NCBI GenBank assembly: GCA_024234055.1
Contig: JACKOW010000002.1
Coordinates: forward strand, 434,001-498,000
From: Rhodanobacteraceae bacterium
GTDB taxonomy: Bacteria > Pseudomonadota > Gammaproteobacteria > Xanthomonadales > SZUA-5
Length of the DNA: 64,000 bases
Direction of reading: 5' to 3'
Made by a program: the position numbers and the translations under genes. The notes beneath the pieces were generated by a model. That model was not told where the DNA came from. It ran no database searches and worked only from the letters and a program-made list of their open reading frames with translations. This document shows positions 44,886-54,302 of this stretch, in pieces. Position 1 is the stretch's first letter, and every line of letters starts with the position of its first letter.

Positions 44886-45716
44886 ATGCTCCGAATTGCG
44901 TTGATCTGTCTCTCGCTGCTGTTTTGTCATGTCGGTTCCGCGGAATCCGCGGGCGGTCAAACCGAGTCCGCCGTTGATTGGTTGAACGCGCATGGCGGCG
45001 ATGCGCCATTCATGCTGCTCGGCGAGAAACACGGCACGCGGGAAATTCCGCGCTTCGTGGCCGACTTCCTTCGCGCCCAGCCGGAAGATCAGGCACTGAC
45101 CCTGGGACTGGAGTACCCCTGTAGTGAACAATCGGCCTTCGAGCGCTTTCTGGATTCCGATGGCGGTGCGGCGGCGCGCGCCGCGCTGCGGGCCTCGTCG
45201 TACTGGCAAGTAACGAATGACCAGCACGATGGCCGCCGCAGCGAGGACATGCTCGATCTGCTCGAGGCCGTCCGGCAGATCCGCGCGTCGGGTCGCGACA
45301 TCGCAGTGCTCGCCTACGACCTGGCGCCGGGCACCAAGCACGACCATCATTCGCGCGACAAGATGATGGCCGAATCTCTGCGCGCGGCGCGTCAGGAGCG
45401 GCCCGACCGGCGCTTGCTGGTGCTGACCGGCAACGTCCACGCCATGAAAGCCAGACCCAGCTATGCCCCACCGGAAATGCAGCAGCCGATGGCCAGCTAC
45501 CTCGCCGACCTCAAGCCGCTGGCGGTCAACATCGAGGCCAACAGCGGCGAGTTCTGGGGCTGCCGCGGCTCCTGCGGCCCAGTTGCGGCGGGCAACTCTG
45601 GCGCCACCCATCGGGTCGAGCAGGGCGGCCCCTACGATCTGCGCCTGGTCCTGCCTGAATTCAGTGTCGCCAGGCTGCTCGGCGGGAAGTCTGCTCAGAG
45701 CCAGAACCCACTTTGA
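44886..45716 (+). CDS. secreted ChaN/EreA-like fold protein
   Basis: This is a 276-residue protein with a signal peptide (MLRIALICLSLLFCHVGSAES). The motif LLGEKHGTREIPRFV, a glutamate in LGLEYP, and LTGNVHAMK match the pattern of ChaN/erythromycin-esterase-like (EreA/TIKI-type) superfamily proteins, where these Glu/His residues form the active or metal site. Two cysteines in GCRGSC probably form a disulfide. A hydrolase or metal/heme-binding role in the periplasm is possible, but the family assignment rests on motifs alone. Confidence 0.62.
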   Translation: MLRIALICLSLLFCHVGSAESAGGQTESAVDWLNAHGGDAPFMLLGEKHGTREIPRFVADFLRAQPEDQALTLGLEYPCSEQSAFERFLDSDGGAAARAALRASSYWQVTNDQHDGRRSEDMLDLLEAVRQIRASGRDIAVLAYDLAPGTKHDHHSRDKMMAESLRAARQERPDRRLLVLTGNVHAMKARPSYAPPEMQQPMASYLADLKPLAVNIEANSGEFWGCRGSCGPVAAGNSGATHRVEQGGPYDLRLVLPEFSVARLLGGKSAQSQNPL

Positions 45717-45850
45717 CATTGGCCCGCAGGGCAGACCGCTGCCGGAGGTCCGACCCTTCCTGGGAATCCCGAGCCGCAATGACCGCCTGAGCGACCGGAC
45801 CATCGCCAGAACCATGGCAACCGGGTCGCGACGCAAGGTCGCTCCTACAG

Positions 45851-45888
45851 TGGCATTGGCGATGGCGATGGCGATGGCGATGCTGATC
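45851..45888 (+). repeat. short GGCGAT tandem repeat
   Basis: Four consecutive GGCGAT units follow a GTAGGAGCG-type arm in the gap between the ChaN-like gene and the next secreted protein. It could vary by slippage. Confidence 0.6.
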
Positions 45889-45933
45889 AGTCTGTGAAAC
45901 CATCCCGTTCAGCGCAACGGACGGAAGGACTCG

Positions 45934-47220
45934 GTGAGCCGAATCTTGTCATCGCCACTGGCCAGCCCCATCAGACACCTCATCGGCGCGTTGATCCTGT
46001 GTGCCGCGATTGTGCCCGGCTCGCTGGCGGCCTTGCCGCTGTCGCAGCCTCAGGCCTTGTCCGGTGCCTGGTACGACCCGGCCAGCAATGGCGAGGGCTA
46101 TTTCGTGCTGGTGGCGGAATCGGGGATGGTAGTGACCTGGTACGGCTATGACGCCCAGGGTCAGCGATTGTGGCTGGTGAGCGAGACCTTCACCGGCAAC
46201 GTGGAGTTGGGTGTGCCCATCACGCTCAACCTGTTTCGTGGCAGTGGCGGCGTGTTCACCCAGCCGCTCGCCAACGTCGAGGCTTGGGGCAGCTTGAGCC
46301 TGCGCTTCGACGACTGCACCCACGGGCTGGCCACGCTGAGCGGGCTGGATGGTGCCAAGGTCTCGCAGCTGCTGCAGTTTGCCGGCGTGCGCGAACAGGG
46401 CCGGTGCGATGCCGCGCCGGCCGGCAGCGAGTATCTGGCTTTCGGCCATCCCGAGGCAGTCAGCATTCGCGGCTACACCGAAGACGCCATGGAGCCCTTC
46501 ATCTCACGCGATGGCCGCTATCTGTTCTTCAACAACTCCAATGCGCCCGAGGTGAACACCGATCTGCAATACGCCGAGCGGGTCAGCGATGTCCTGTTCG
46601 ACTATCGCGGCCCGGTGAGCGGCGCCAATTCGCCGGCGCTGGATGGCGTGGCCAGCATGGACGACGAGCAGCGCTTCTATTTCGTATCCACCCAGTCCTA
46701 TGCGCAGACACTATCCACGCTGTACCAAGGCCGCTTCGATCAGGGCAGCGTCACCGGAATCAGTCTGGTGGCTGGGGTGAGTCGCGGCGTCCCGGGGCAG
46801 GTCAATTTCGATGCCGAGATCAGTGCCGATGGCCAGACCCTGGTCTTCGTCGATGGCGCCTTCAGCGGCTCGGCTTTTCCCGATGCCGCGGATCTGGTGA
46901 TCGCCTCGCGCGACGGCGACGGCTTTGCGCGTCTGCCGAACAGCAGCGAATTGCTGGCGGCGATCAACAGCGCCGATCTTGAATACGCGCCCTGTCTGTC
47001 GAGAAACGGCCTGGAGTTGTACTTCACCCGTTACGCCAATGGTGAATTCGCGATCTACCGCAGCACGCGCTGGCGCGATGACGCCGCTTTCGAAGCGCCC
47101 CAGCGGGTTCGGATCGTGGACGACTACATCGAAGCGCCGGCGTTGTCGCCGGACGAGCGCTCACTGTATTTCCACCGCCGGGTCGGCACGCGCTTCGAAG
47201 TCTGGCGCGTCCAACGCTGA
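45934..47220 (+). CDS. secreted PD40/TolB-type beta-propeller protein
   Basis: This is a 428-residue protein starting at GTG 45934 behind GGAAGGA, with a signal peptide ending GSLAAL. The N-terminal domain (LSGAWYDPASNGEGYFVLVAE ... VTWYGYDAQGQRLWLVSETF) is a recurrent module in Xanthomonadales secreted proteins. The C-terminal half carries WD40-like PD40 repeats (AMEPFISRDGRYLFFNNSN, DAEISADGQTLVFVDGAF, EYAPCLSRNGLELYFTR, EAPALSPDERSLYFHRR). No GFE tag is present; it ends WRVQR. Probably periplasmic or extracellular; the ligand is unknown. Confidence 0.8.
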   Translation: MSRILSSPLASPIRHLIGALILCAAIVPGSLAALPLSQPQALSGAWYDPASNGEGYFVLVAESGMVVTWYGYDAQGQRLWLVSETFTGNVELGVPITLNLFRGSGGVFTQPLANVEAWGSLSLRFDDCTHGLATLSGLDGAKVSQLLQFAGVREQGRCDAAPAGSEYLAFGHPEAVSIRGYTEDAMEPFISRDGRYLFFNNSNAPEVNTDLQYAERVSDVLFDYRGPVSGANSPALDGVASMDDEQRFYFVSTQSYAQTLSTLYQGRFDQGSVTGISLVAGVSRGVPGQVNFDAEISADGQTLVFVDGAFSGSAFPDAADLVIASRDGDGFARLPNSSELLAAINSADLEYAPCLSRNGLELYFTRYANGEFAIYRSTRWRDDAAFEAPQRVRIVDDYIEAPALSPDERSLYFHRRVGTRFEVWRVQR

Positions 47221-47241
47221 TCACGCAGAGCGCAAACGCAA

Positions 47242-47261
47242 CGCGCGCCCGTAGGCGCGCG
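47242..47261. terminator. GC-rich hairpin between convergent genes
   Basis: CGCGCGCC and GGCGCGCG pair as an 8-bp stem with a 4-nt loop, midway between the stops of two convergent genes. No T-tract is present on either side, so terminator function is tentative. Confidence 0.4.
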
Positions 47262-47288
47262 CCGGGGTTGCCGAGAAGCCGGTACCGG

Positions 47289-47582
47289 CTATTTCTTGAC
47301 CGCGCTGGGCTTGACATTGAGGTCATGCAGAGCGACGTTCAACTCGTGGGTGCCGTTCTTGAAGTCACCGGCCTTGCAGGCGGCGACGCCCTTGTCGCGA
47401 CTTGCGGTCGCTGCAGCCAGATTCGGTGCCGTGGCGTGGGCAGCCTTGGCGCTGTCGAACTGGGCGCTCAGCTGATCGCAACGGGCCTGGTTGGCCATCG
47501 GCGCCGGCGTTGCAGCCATCGCCATACCGCTCAACGCCAGTGCGGCCAGGGTGGCGGTGAGTTTCAGGGTCTTGGTGCTCAT
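47289..47582 (-). CDS. small exported hypothetical protein
   Basis: This is a 97-residue protein with a strong GAGGA site 8 nt before ATG 47582 and a clear signal peptide (TATLAALALSGMAMA). The mature part is about 74 residues, helical, Ala/Lys-rich, with two cysteines (RCDQLSAQ and VAACKAGDFKNG) that may pair. It resembles small periplasmic helical proteins of unknown function common in Xanthomonadales. It is convergent with the propeller gene and divergent from the GNAT gene. Confidence 0.75.
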   Translation of the reverse strand: MSTKTLKLTATLAALALSGMAMAATPAPMANQARCDQLSAQFDSAKAAHATAPNLAAATASRDKGVAACKAGDFKNGTHELNVALHDLNVKPSAVKK

Positions 47583-47798
47583 GGATTCTATCCTCGGGGT
47601 TTGTTGGGTCCGGCGAGCCTCGCTGGCCGGTGAGTGCAGATTGATCCAGGCGCGCTTACCGGGAACTGGCGGGCGGGTTACCAATCAGTAAGGCGGCAGG
47701 AACCACCCCACGGGCGCCATCGATCACCCAGGGCACGAAGCGCAGCATGGCTTGGCGTAGTCTTCGCAGATGTGCGCCCGAGGCTTCCGCCCCGACCG

Positions 47799-48476
47799 AT
47801 GAAACACCTGCTCGACAACATCATCTGGAATTCGCTGTCAGGCCCGCAGCAGGGCTTTTCCGTCGGCACGAGCAGAGCGCGTCGCTATACCCGCGGCTTT
47901 TCGCCGATCGTCGGTTTTGCCGACCCTGACCATCCGCATTTTCCCGACCTGCTTCCCTATTGCGAGCCTGATGAGCACTTCTACGTCGAGCGCTGGGCCG
48001 GTACGGCACCGGAGGGCTGGCAGATCGATGTCGAATCACGCATGCGCAAGATGACCTGGGAGGGGCCGACACCGGAGACCGACGAGGCGCCCGATGCCAT
48101 CGCCCTCGGCGTCGAACACGCCGTACAGGCCATGGCGCTGGCGCAACTGACCCAGCCCGGGCCCTTCGGCCTGCGCACCATTGAACTCGGCGAGTATTAC
48201 GGCTACTTCGAAGGCTCGCGACTCATCGCCATGGCCGGCGAACGCATGCACGCCGGCACACTGAGGGAGATCAGCGGCGTTTGCACCCACCCCGATTTCC
48301 AGGGGCGCGGACACGCCCGTCGCCTGATGCGCAAGCTGATCCGTATCCAGATGCAGCGCGGGCAGACACCCTTCCTGCACGTCATGAGCGCCAACACCGG
48401 CGCCCATGCGCTGTATGTGAAGATGGGATTTGTCGACTATCGCGAAGTGGTGGTTCGAGTGATCTCCAGGCGTTGA
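47799..48476 (+). CDS. GNAT family N-acetyltransferase (FR47-like)
   Basis: This is a 225-residue protein. The C-terminal half is a GNAT domain with MHAGTLREISGVCTHPDFQG and the acetyl-CoA motif QGRGHARRLMRKLI, followed by PFLHVMSANTGAHALYVKMGF. The N-terminal about 100 residues (MKHLLDNIIWNSLSGPQQGFSVG ...) form a family-specific extension. The substrate is unknown. ATG 47799 was chosen; the longer open frame upstream overlaps the divergent small gene's promoter region. Confidence 0.87.
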   Translation: MKHLLDNIIWNSLSGPQQGFSVGTSRARRYTRGFSPIVGFADPDHPHFPDLLPYCEPDEHFYVERWAGTAPEGWQIDVESRMRKMTWEGPTPETDEAPDAIALGVEHAVQAMALAQLTQPGPFGLRTIELGEYYGYFEGSRLIAMAGERMHAGTLREISGVCTHPDFQGRGHARRLMRKLIRIQMQRGQTPFLHVMSANTGAHALYVKMGFVDYREVVVRVISRR

Positions 48477-48533
48477 GAAGCCCGCTGGCGCGCCCTCCTC
48501 CGTGTTGCTGGAGAAGGGCGAGCCGCGAAGAGG

Positions 48534-51500
48534 CTATTCGAAGCCGTTGCTGAACAGGTTCTCGCTGACGCAGGTGACCGCCACGGTCGTCACATTGGCG
48601 CCCGTCACCGTGCCCGAGCCGGAGGACAACTGACAGACCTGCTGGAATGAGCCGGCCGGCTGAGCGAACACGGTCACGCTGTAGCTGGATCCATCGGCAA
48701 GGGCCGTCGCGAAGCTGAAAGCGCCATTGGCCGACAGCGCCAGAGTGTCGCCCCCGTTGTTCTGCAAGGAGACACTGGCACCCGCCGCCAGCCCGCTCAG
48801 CGTGCCGCCGATGGTGTAGGTGTTGGTGGTGCAAACCACGCTGACATTGCTGACATTCGCCCCGGCAACATTACCGCTGCCGTTGGTGACTACACAGGTC
48901 TGGTTGGGATTGGTCGGCTGCGCGAACACCGTCACCGCATAGGCGTTGCCATCGGTGATCGGCGTCGCGAAGCTGAAGGCTCCGTTGGCCGAGAGCACCA
49001 GGTCATTGCCGCCATTATTGCGCAAGGTCACGCTGCGACCCGCCGCCAGCCCGCTCAGCGTGCCGCCGATGGTGTAGGTGTTGGTGGTGCAAACCACGCT
49101 GACATTGCTGACATTCGCCCCGGCCACATTACCGCTGCCGTTGGTGACTACACAGGTCTGGTTGGGATTGGTCGGCTGCGCGAACACCGTCACCGCATAG
49201 GCGTTGCCATCGGTGATCGGCGTCGTGAAGCTGAAGGCTCCGTTGGCCGAGAGCACCAGGTCATTGCCGCCATTATTGCGCAAGGTCACGCTGCGACCCG
49301 CTGCCAGCCCGCTCAGCGTGCCACCGATGGTGTAGGTGTTGGTGGTGCAGACCACCGCCACATTGCTGACATTGGCACCGGCAACATTGCCGCTGCCGTT
49401 GCTCACCACACAGGTCTGGTTGGGATTGGTCGGCTGCGCGAACACCGTTACCGCATAGGCGTTGCCATCGGTGATCGGCGTCGTGAAGCTGAAGGCTCCG
49501 TTGGCCGAGAGCACCAGGTCATTGCCGCCATTATTGCGCAAGGTCACGCTGCGACCCGCCGCCAGCCCGCTCAACGTGCCACCGATGGTGTAGGTGTTGG
49601 TGGTGCAGACCACCGCCACGTTGCTGACATTGGTTCCGGCCACATTGCCGCTGCCGTTGCTCACCACACAGGTCTGGTTGGGATTGGTCGGCTGCGCGAA
49701 CACGGTCACGGCATAGGCAGATCCGTCATTCAGCGCCGTGGCGAAGGTGAAGGATCCATTGGCCGACAGCACCAGATCGTCGCCGCCGTTGTTGCGCAAG
49801 GTCACACTGCGACCCGCCGCCAGCCCGGTCAGCGTGCCACCGATGGTGTAGGTGTTGGTGGTGCAGACCACCGACACGTTGCTGACATTGGCACCGGCAA
49901 CATTGCCGCTGCCGTTCGACACCACGCAGGTCTGGTTGGGATTGGTGGGCTGCGCGAACACCGTCACCGCATAGGCATTGCCATCGGTGATCGGCGTCGT
50001 GAAGCTGAAGGCTCCGTTGGCCGAGAGCACCAGGTCATTGCCGCCATTATTGCGCAAGGTCACGCTGCGACCCGCCGCCAGCCCGCTCAACGTGCCACCG
50101 ATGGTGTAGGTGTTGGTGGTGCAGACCACCGCCACGTTGCTGACATTGGTTCCGGCCACATTGCCGCTGCCGTTGCTCACCACACAGGTCTGGTTGGGAT
50201 TGGTCGGCTGCGCGAACACGGTCACGGCATAGGCACCGCCATCACTGACTGGCGTGGCGAAGGTGAACGCCCCATTCGCTGACACCACCAGATTGTCGCC
50301 CCCGTTGTTGCGCAGGGTCACACTGCGACCCGCTGCCAGCCCGCTCAACGTGCCGCCGATGGTGTAGGTGTTGGTGGTGCAGACCACCGACACGTTGCTG
50401 ACATTGGCACCGGCCACATTGCCGCTGCCGTTCGACACCACACAGGTCTGGTTGGGATTGGTCGGCTGCGCGAACACCGTCACCGCATAGGCGTTGCCAT
50501 CGGTGATCGGCGTCGTGAAGCTGAAGGCTCCGTTGGCCGAGAGCACCAGGTCATTGCCGCCATTATTGCGCAAGGTCACGCTGCGACCCGCTGCCAGCCC
50601 GCTCAGCGTACCGCCGATGGTGTAGGTGTTGGTGGTGCAGACCACCGACACGTTGCTGACGTTGGCTCCGGCCACATTGCCGCTGCCGTTCGACACCACG
50701 CAAGTCTGGTTGGGATTGGTCGGCTGCGCGAACACCGTCACCGCATAGGCGTTGCCATCGGTGATCGGCGTCGTGAAGCTGAAGGCTCCGTTGGCCGAGA
50801 GCACCAGGTCATTGCCGCCATTATTGCGCAAGGTCACGCTGCGACCCGCTGCCAGCCCGCTCAGCGTACCGCCGATGGTGTAGGTGTTGGTGGTGCAGAC
50901 CACCGACACGTTGCTGACGTTGGCTCCGGCGACGTTGCCGCTGCCGTTGCTGACCACGCAGGCCTGGTTGGGATTGGTCGGCTGCGCGAACACCGTCACC
51001 GCATAGCCGGCACCATCGCTGAGCGCGGTGGCAAAACTGAAACTGCCATTCGCGGACACCACCAGGTCGTCGCCGCCGTTGTTGCGCAGGGTCACGGTGC
51101 GACCTGCCGCCAATCCGCTGAGCGTGCCTCCAATGGTGTAACTACAAGGATTGCAGATAGACGTGACCCAGGCGCCGCGGCCGTGGGTGAAGGCATACAG
51201 CTGTGTCCCCGCCTGGTTGAGCTTCAGGGACTCAACCGGTGTGCGGGCAAAACCTGAATTTTCGACATTCCAGCTGGCGCCGCCGTCTATGGACGTGAAC
51301 ACACCGAGGTCCGTGCCGACAAAAACCTGCTGGGAGTTGTTGGGATTGACGACCACGGACAAGGCCGGAATCTGCGGCATCGCCGTGAGGCCGCTACCGA
51401 CGCTGGGCGACCAACTGACGCCGCCATTGGTGGTCTTGAACACATTGTTGATGCCGAACGCCGAAACCGTCGCATATCCGACATTGACGTCGGTTGGATC

Positions 51501-53771
51501 CCAGGCCATCCAGGAGATGTAGCCGCTGACGATCGAACCACCCCCCGGCCAGCTGCCTGAATTGGGCGCAGACAAGGCTGCCGTGTTGTAGTGATAGCAA
51601 CCGTCGGACATGCCGATGAGTACCCGATTGCCATCGAGTGGATGCGTGGCGATGGCCGAGATAGATCCAGCTCCGCAGGTACTGCTGGACCCGGTCGCCC
51701 GCGACCAGGCGTTGGTCTGGTTGACACTGCGCCAGATATCGAAGCCACCGGTCCAGATCTGCTGGCGATTGCTCTCGTTCATGGTGAACGGCGCAATGAA
51801 AAGAAAACCCGATCCGGTGATGCCGGTATTGGCAGCCACGAAGTTGGCACCGCCATCGGTGGATCGCTTCATCGAGTTTCCGGTGTTCGCCGCCAGCAGC
51901 ACATCGTTGGCCGGATTGGCATCGCCCAGGGTGTCGACTGCGGCATAGGCACCGTCACCGCCGAGCAACGTGGTCCAGTTCAGGCCCGGAGAGACACCGC
52001 GCTGGGTGCCGTTGTCCTGCAGACCGCCGAAATAGGTGAGCCCGTCCGGATACACGGCGCCATCGTAGAACTGCGTGGTGACATAACCGTTGTTGCGATC
52101 CACCCAGGCCGCGCCGCCCGCCACCGGCGCACCGCAGATCTGGGCAAGGGTGGTGTTCACCGGCGCGCGGGCATTGTCGGTGCGCTCGACACCACCGTCG
52201 CTGCCTGCAAAGAGAATGCGATTGCTGGTGCCGTTGTACTGCGGATGGAATACCAGCGCGTGTTGGTCTGCATGGTGATACTCGGGATCGACACCCTTGT
52301 CGAACCACCAGAAGCTGGCGGTGCCCCAGTCCACACCGGCATTGTCAGAGCGCCAGAGGTCAATGCCGCCCGCCCAGAGGATGTCGGGGTCCACTGGATC
52401 TACAGCCAGCACGTTGTCATACCAGCCCTGGTTCGAGAAGCTGGACGTTCCGAAGCCACATTCGGTGAGTAGCGCAATGACCGGATTGCTGAGCAGCAAC
52501 TGATTGATCTTCTGGGTCGTATTGGCTGGCGCGATATTGCCCTGACGCTGGGTAGTGAACGAGCCCGAGGCGCCGCTGGTGGTCGATCGATAGATGCCGT
52601 GCAATCCGTATTGCCCGGGACCGCCGCCTGCATTGCGCTGCGACGCCATCACGTAAACAACGTTCTCGTTCGAGGGCGCGATGGCAATCGAGCTTCGACC
52701 CTGCCCGGTGAGGCTGAGCACGCTGCTGAGCGTGGAGACATCGCTGTCGTCGGCTCGATAGACCGTGCCCTGAGATGAGGTTCGCCCGCAGGACACGAAC
52801 AGGAAGCCCGACGCCCCCTGCAGCTGCATGGCCATGTCGGTGCAACCGCCCACGCTACTGGCATTCAGCACCTGGGAAAAGCTGGTGCCGCCATCGGTCG
52901 AACGGTAGACGCCGATACTGGTCGCGACCCAGATCCGCAGACTGTTGCGCGGGCTCACCAGGAGCTTGTTCGAGAAATTGAAATTGGAGTTGTTGGTGGC
53001 GGCCAGCTGCGACCAGGTCACACCGGCATCCATCGATTTGAAGACACCGGCGCCGCGTACCGCGTCTCCATTGCCAAAACCCTCGCCGGTACCGGCGTAG
53101 ATCACGCTGCTGTTGCCCGGATCAAATGCCAGAGTGACCACAGCGAGATTGGCCATCTGATCGGTGGTCGTGATCCAGTTGGCGCCGGCATCCGTGGACT
53201 TCCACACTCCGCCGGCCACGCCGCCGGCATACATGATGTTGGGATTGCCCGGATCGATCAGGATCGCGCGGGTACGTCCACCCTGATTGGCAGGCCCCAG
53301 ATTCGACCAGGTGCCCAGGGCATTGATGGGCGTTCCGGCGAAGGGATCAACCGGAGGGTCCTGCGCCCCGGACAGCGCCGAAAACCGCTGGCCGGTGGCG
53401 CTGGAAATACGTGGCATCTTGCGAATCTGTTGCAGCGCCGGGAAGTACATCTGCGGACTGAGCGTGCCCACGCCCACGCTGCGATTGGCGCCGCGCGTGA
53501 TCAGCGGTCCGGTGCGGCTGTTCACGAAGAACTGCTCGGCGAGATCAGGATCGCCGAATCGGCGCTCGCCGAGATCACGGGCCTTCTCTGCCAGCAGCGC
53601 CCGCTGCGCCTCGCTGATCTTCACCAGCGGAAGGGCCGGCGCTTGCGGAACCGCGGTGGGCTCGGACTGCGCACCCTTGTCGGCCACGCGCTCCGAATCT
53701 TCGAGCGCATCCTGTGCAAACGCGACACTTGCCAGACACAACGCCAGCAAACCACAAATCCACTTGTTCAC
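48534..53771 (-). CDS. giant secreted BNR/sialidase-like propeller protein with ten 86-residue repeats and LFSNGFE tag
   Basis: This is a 1745-residue protein from GTG 53771 with a signal peptide (NKWICGLLALCLASVAFAQ). Residues about 130-870 form a BNR/VPS10-like propeller (GGVWKSTDAGANW, AGVFKSMDAGVTW, IGVYRSTDGGTSF, LGVFTSIDGGASW). From about residue 875 ten tandem 86-residue modules follow (TYTIGGTLSGLAAG, LRNNGGDDLVLSANGAF, YAVTVFAQPTNPNQTC, GSGNVAGANVSNVSVV), each with two Cys. The protein ends LFSNGFE. The 258-bp DNA units are nearly identical. The propeller plus stalk layout suggests a long extracellular or surface protein; a BNR propeller can be enzymatic or binding, and no catalytic set was identified. 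Confidence 0.88.
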   Translation of the reverse strand: MNKWICGLLALCLASVAFAQDALEDSERVADKGAQSEPTAVPQAPALPLVKISEAQRALLAEKARDLGERRFGDPDLAEQFFVNSRTGPLITRGANRSVGVGTLSPQMYFPALQQIRKMPRISSATGQRFSALSGAQDPPVDPFAGTPINALGTWSNLGPANQGGRTRAILIDPGNPNIMYAGGVAGGVWKSTDAGANWITTTDQMANLAVVTLAFDPGNSSVIYAGTGEGFGNGDAVRGAGVFKSMDAGVTWSQLAATNNSNFNFSNKLLVSPRNSLRIWVATSIGVYRSTDGGTSFSQVLNASSVGGCTDMAMQLQGASGFLFVSCGRTSSQGTVYRADDSDVSTLSSVLSLTGQGRSSIAIAPSNENVVYVMASQRNAGGGPGQYGLHGIYRSTTSGASGSFTTQRQGNIAPANTTQKINQLLLSNPVIALLTECGFGTSSFSNQGWYDNVLAVDPVDPDILWAGGIDLWRSDNAGVDWGTASFWWFDKGVDPEYHHADQHALVFHPQYNGTSNRILFAGSDGGVERTDNARAPVNTTLAQICGAPVAGGAAWVDRNNGYVTTQFYDGAVYPDGLTYFGGLQDNGTQRGVSPGLNWTTLLGGDGAYAAVDTLGDANPANDVLLAANTGNSMKRSTDGGANFVAANTGITGSGFLFIAPFTMNESNRQQIWTGGFDIWRSVNQTNAWSRATGSSSTCGAGSISAIATHPLDGNRVLIGMSDGCYHYNTAALSAPNSGSWPGGGSIVSGYISWMAWDPTDVNVGYATVSAFGINNVFKTTNGGVSWSPSVGSGLTAMPQIPALSVVVNPNNSQQVFVGTDLGVFTSIDGGASWNVENSGFARTPVESLKLNQAGTQLYAFTHGRGAWVTSICNPCSYTIGGTLSGLAAGRTVTLRNNGGDDLVVSANGSFSFATALSDGAGYAVTVFAQPTNPNQACVVSNGSGNVAGANVSNVSVVCTTNTYTIGGTLSGLAAGRSVTLRNNGGNDLVLSANGAFSFTTPITDGNAYAVTVFAQPTNPNQTCVVSNGSGNVAGANVSNVSVVCTTNTYTIGGTLSGLAAGRSVTLRNNGGNDLVLSANGAFSFTTPITDGNAYAVTVFAQPTNPNQTCVVSNGSGNVAGANVSNVSVVCTTNTYTIGGTLSGLAAGRSVTLRNNGGDNLVVSANGAFTFATPVSDGGAYAVTVFAQPTNPNQTCVVSNGSGNVAGTNVSNVAVVCTTNTYTIGGTLSGLAAGRSVTLRNNGGNDLVLSANGAFSFTTPITDGNAYAVTVFAQPTNPNQTCVVSNGSGNVAGANVSNVSVVCTTNTYTIGGTLTGLAAGRSVTLRNNGGDDLVLSANGSFTFATALNDGSAYAVTVFAQPTNPNQTCVVSNGSGNVAGTNVSNVAVVCTTNTYTIGGTLSGLAAGRSVTLRNNGGNDLVLSANGAFSFTTPITDGNAYAVTVFAQPTNPNQTCVVSNGSGNVAGANVSNVAVVCTTNTYTIGGTLSGLAAGRSVTLRNNGGNDLVLSANGAFSFTTPITDGNAYAVTVFAQPTNPNQTCVVTNGSGNVAGANVSNVSVVCTTNTYTIGGTLSGLAAGRSVTLRNNGGNDLVLSANGAFSFATPITDGNAYAVTVFAQPTNPNQTCVVTNGSGNVAGANVSNVSVVCTTNTYTIGGTLSGLAAGASVSLQNNGGDTLALSANGAFSFATALADGSSYSVTVFAQPAGSFQQVCQLSSGSGTVTGANVTTVAVTCVSENLFSNGFE
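48560..51145 (-). repeat. ten tandem 258-bp coding repeats
   Basis: The repeat period is exactly 258 bp, for example ATGGTGTAGG at 48811 and again at 49069. Middle units are almost identical at the DNA level, and the first and last units are more diverged. This is in-frame protein repetition, not a CRISPR. Confidence 0.92.
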
Positions 53772-54053
53772 ACCGACCCCCAATGTATGGGCACCCGATT
53801 CGCTTCGGGCAGCACAGCGCCTGATCACGTACCAGCCTGGATGACCAGCAAGGCCTGGCCGCGAAGCGTCAGTGTAGTCCCGAAGCCCGGGCGAAATTCG
53901 CCCCCAGACATGCCTGCAACAAGAAAATATTGCGCCGGTGCGGCTGTCCCTTAGAACAACGGCTCCATGCGCAGCACCGCGGCGCGCAGAGGGCTGCTTG
54001 CTGGTTGTTGGAACCGCCGTCCGAACCGCGCGTCCGGGCGGTGTGGTGAAAAG

Positions 54054-54080
54054 CAATCGCGGCTGAAGCCGCTCCCACAG
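54054..54080. repeat. CAATCGCGGCTGAAGCCGCTCC intergenic repeat
   Basis: A short element with the inner palindrome GCGGCTGAAGCCGC, of a type very common between genes of Pseudomonas and Xanthomonadales (recognised from memory). Confidence 0.6.
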
Positions 54081-54120
54081 GGGCGGCATGTGCCGAGTGG
54101 TCCATTGACTATGGCTCCGA

Positions 54121-54194
54121 GGAGGGCCGCGCGCCGGCGCGGCCGCTGTATGATCTTCGTCACGGCAAAGCGGCGCCGCGGCGCGGCGCCCTCC
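54121..54194 (-). repeat. 74-bp dispersed repeat, copy 3 (inverted)
   Basis: Reverse-complement copy of the element at 34594-34667 and 34779-34852, again exactly 74 bp with the same GGAGGG/CCCTCC ends. Confidence 0.8.
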
Positions 54195-54302
54195 ACAAGG
54201 CGGGTCCGCGATCGCCTTGGGAAATCTAGCCAGGTCGTGGAAAGCTCCGGTGGCTTCCCGAATTGGCCAACACCAGTCTTGCAGACGGGCCCATGCCTAC
54301 GA

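Larger units (their letters stand above)
53772..54302 (-). other. intergenic region, 531 bp, no gene seen
   Basis: Holds a CAATCGCGGCTGAAGCCGCT repeat (54054-54080), the inverted third copy of the 74-bp repeat (54121-54194) and presumably the promoter of the giant repeat protein near 53780-53900. Apparent frames here come from the repeats. Confidence 0.6.

Noticed and set aside
48560..51145. Regular repeats considered as a CRISPR array
   Set aside because: The period is 258 bp, in frame, with no short repeat/unique spacer pattern and no cas genes; it encodes protein modules.
51591..52472. Plus-strand open frame of 293 codons opposite the giant repeat protein
   Set aside because: Antisense shadow of the BNR propeller region; no ribosome site and no family resemblance.
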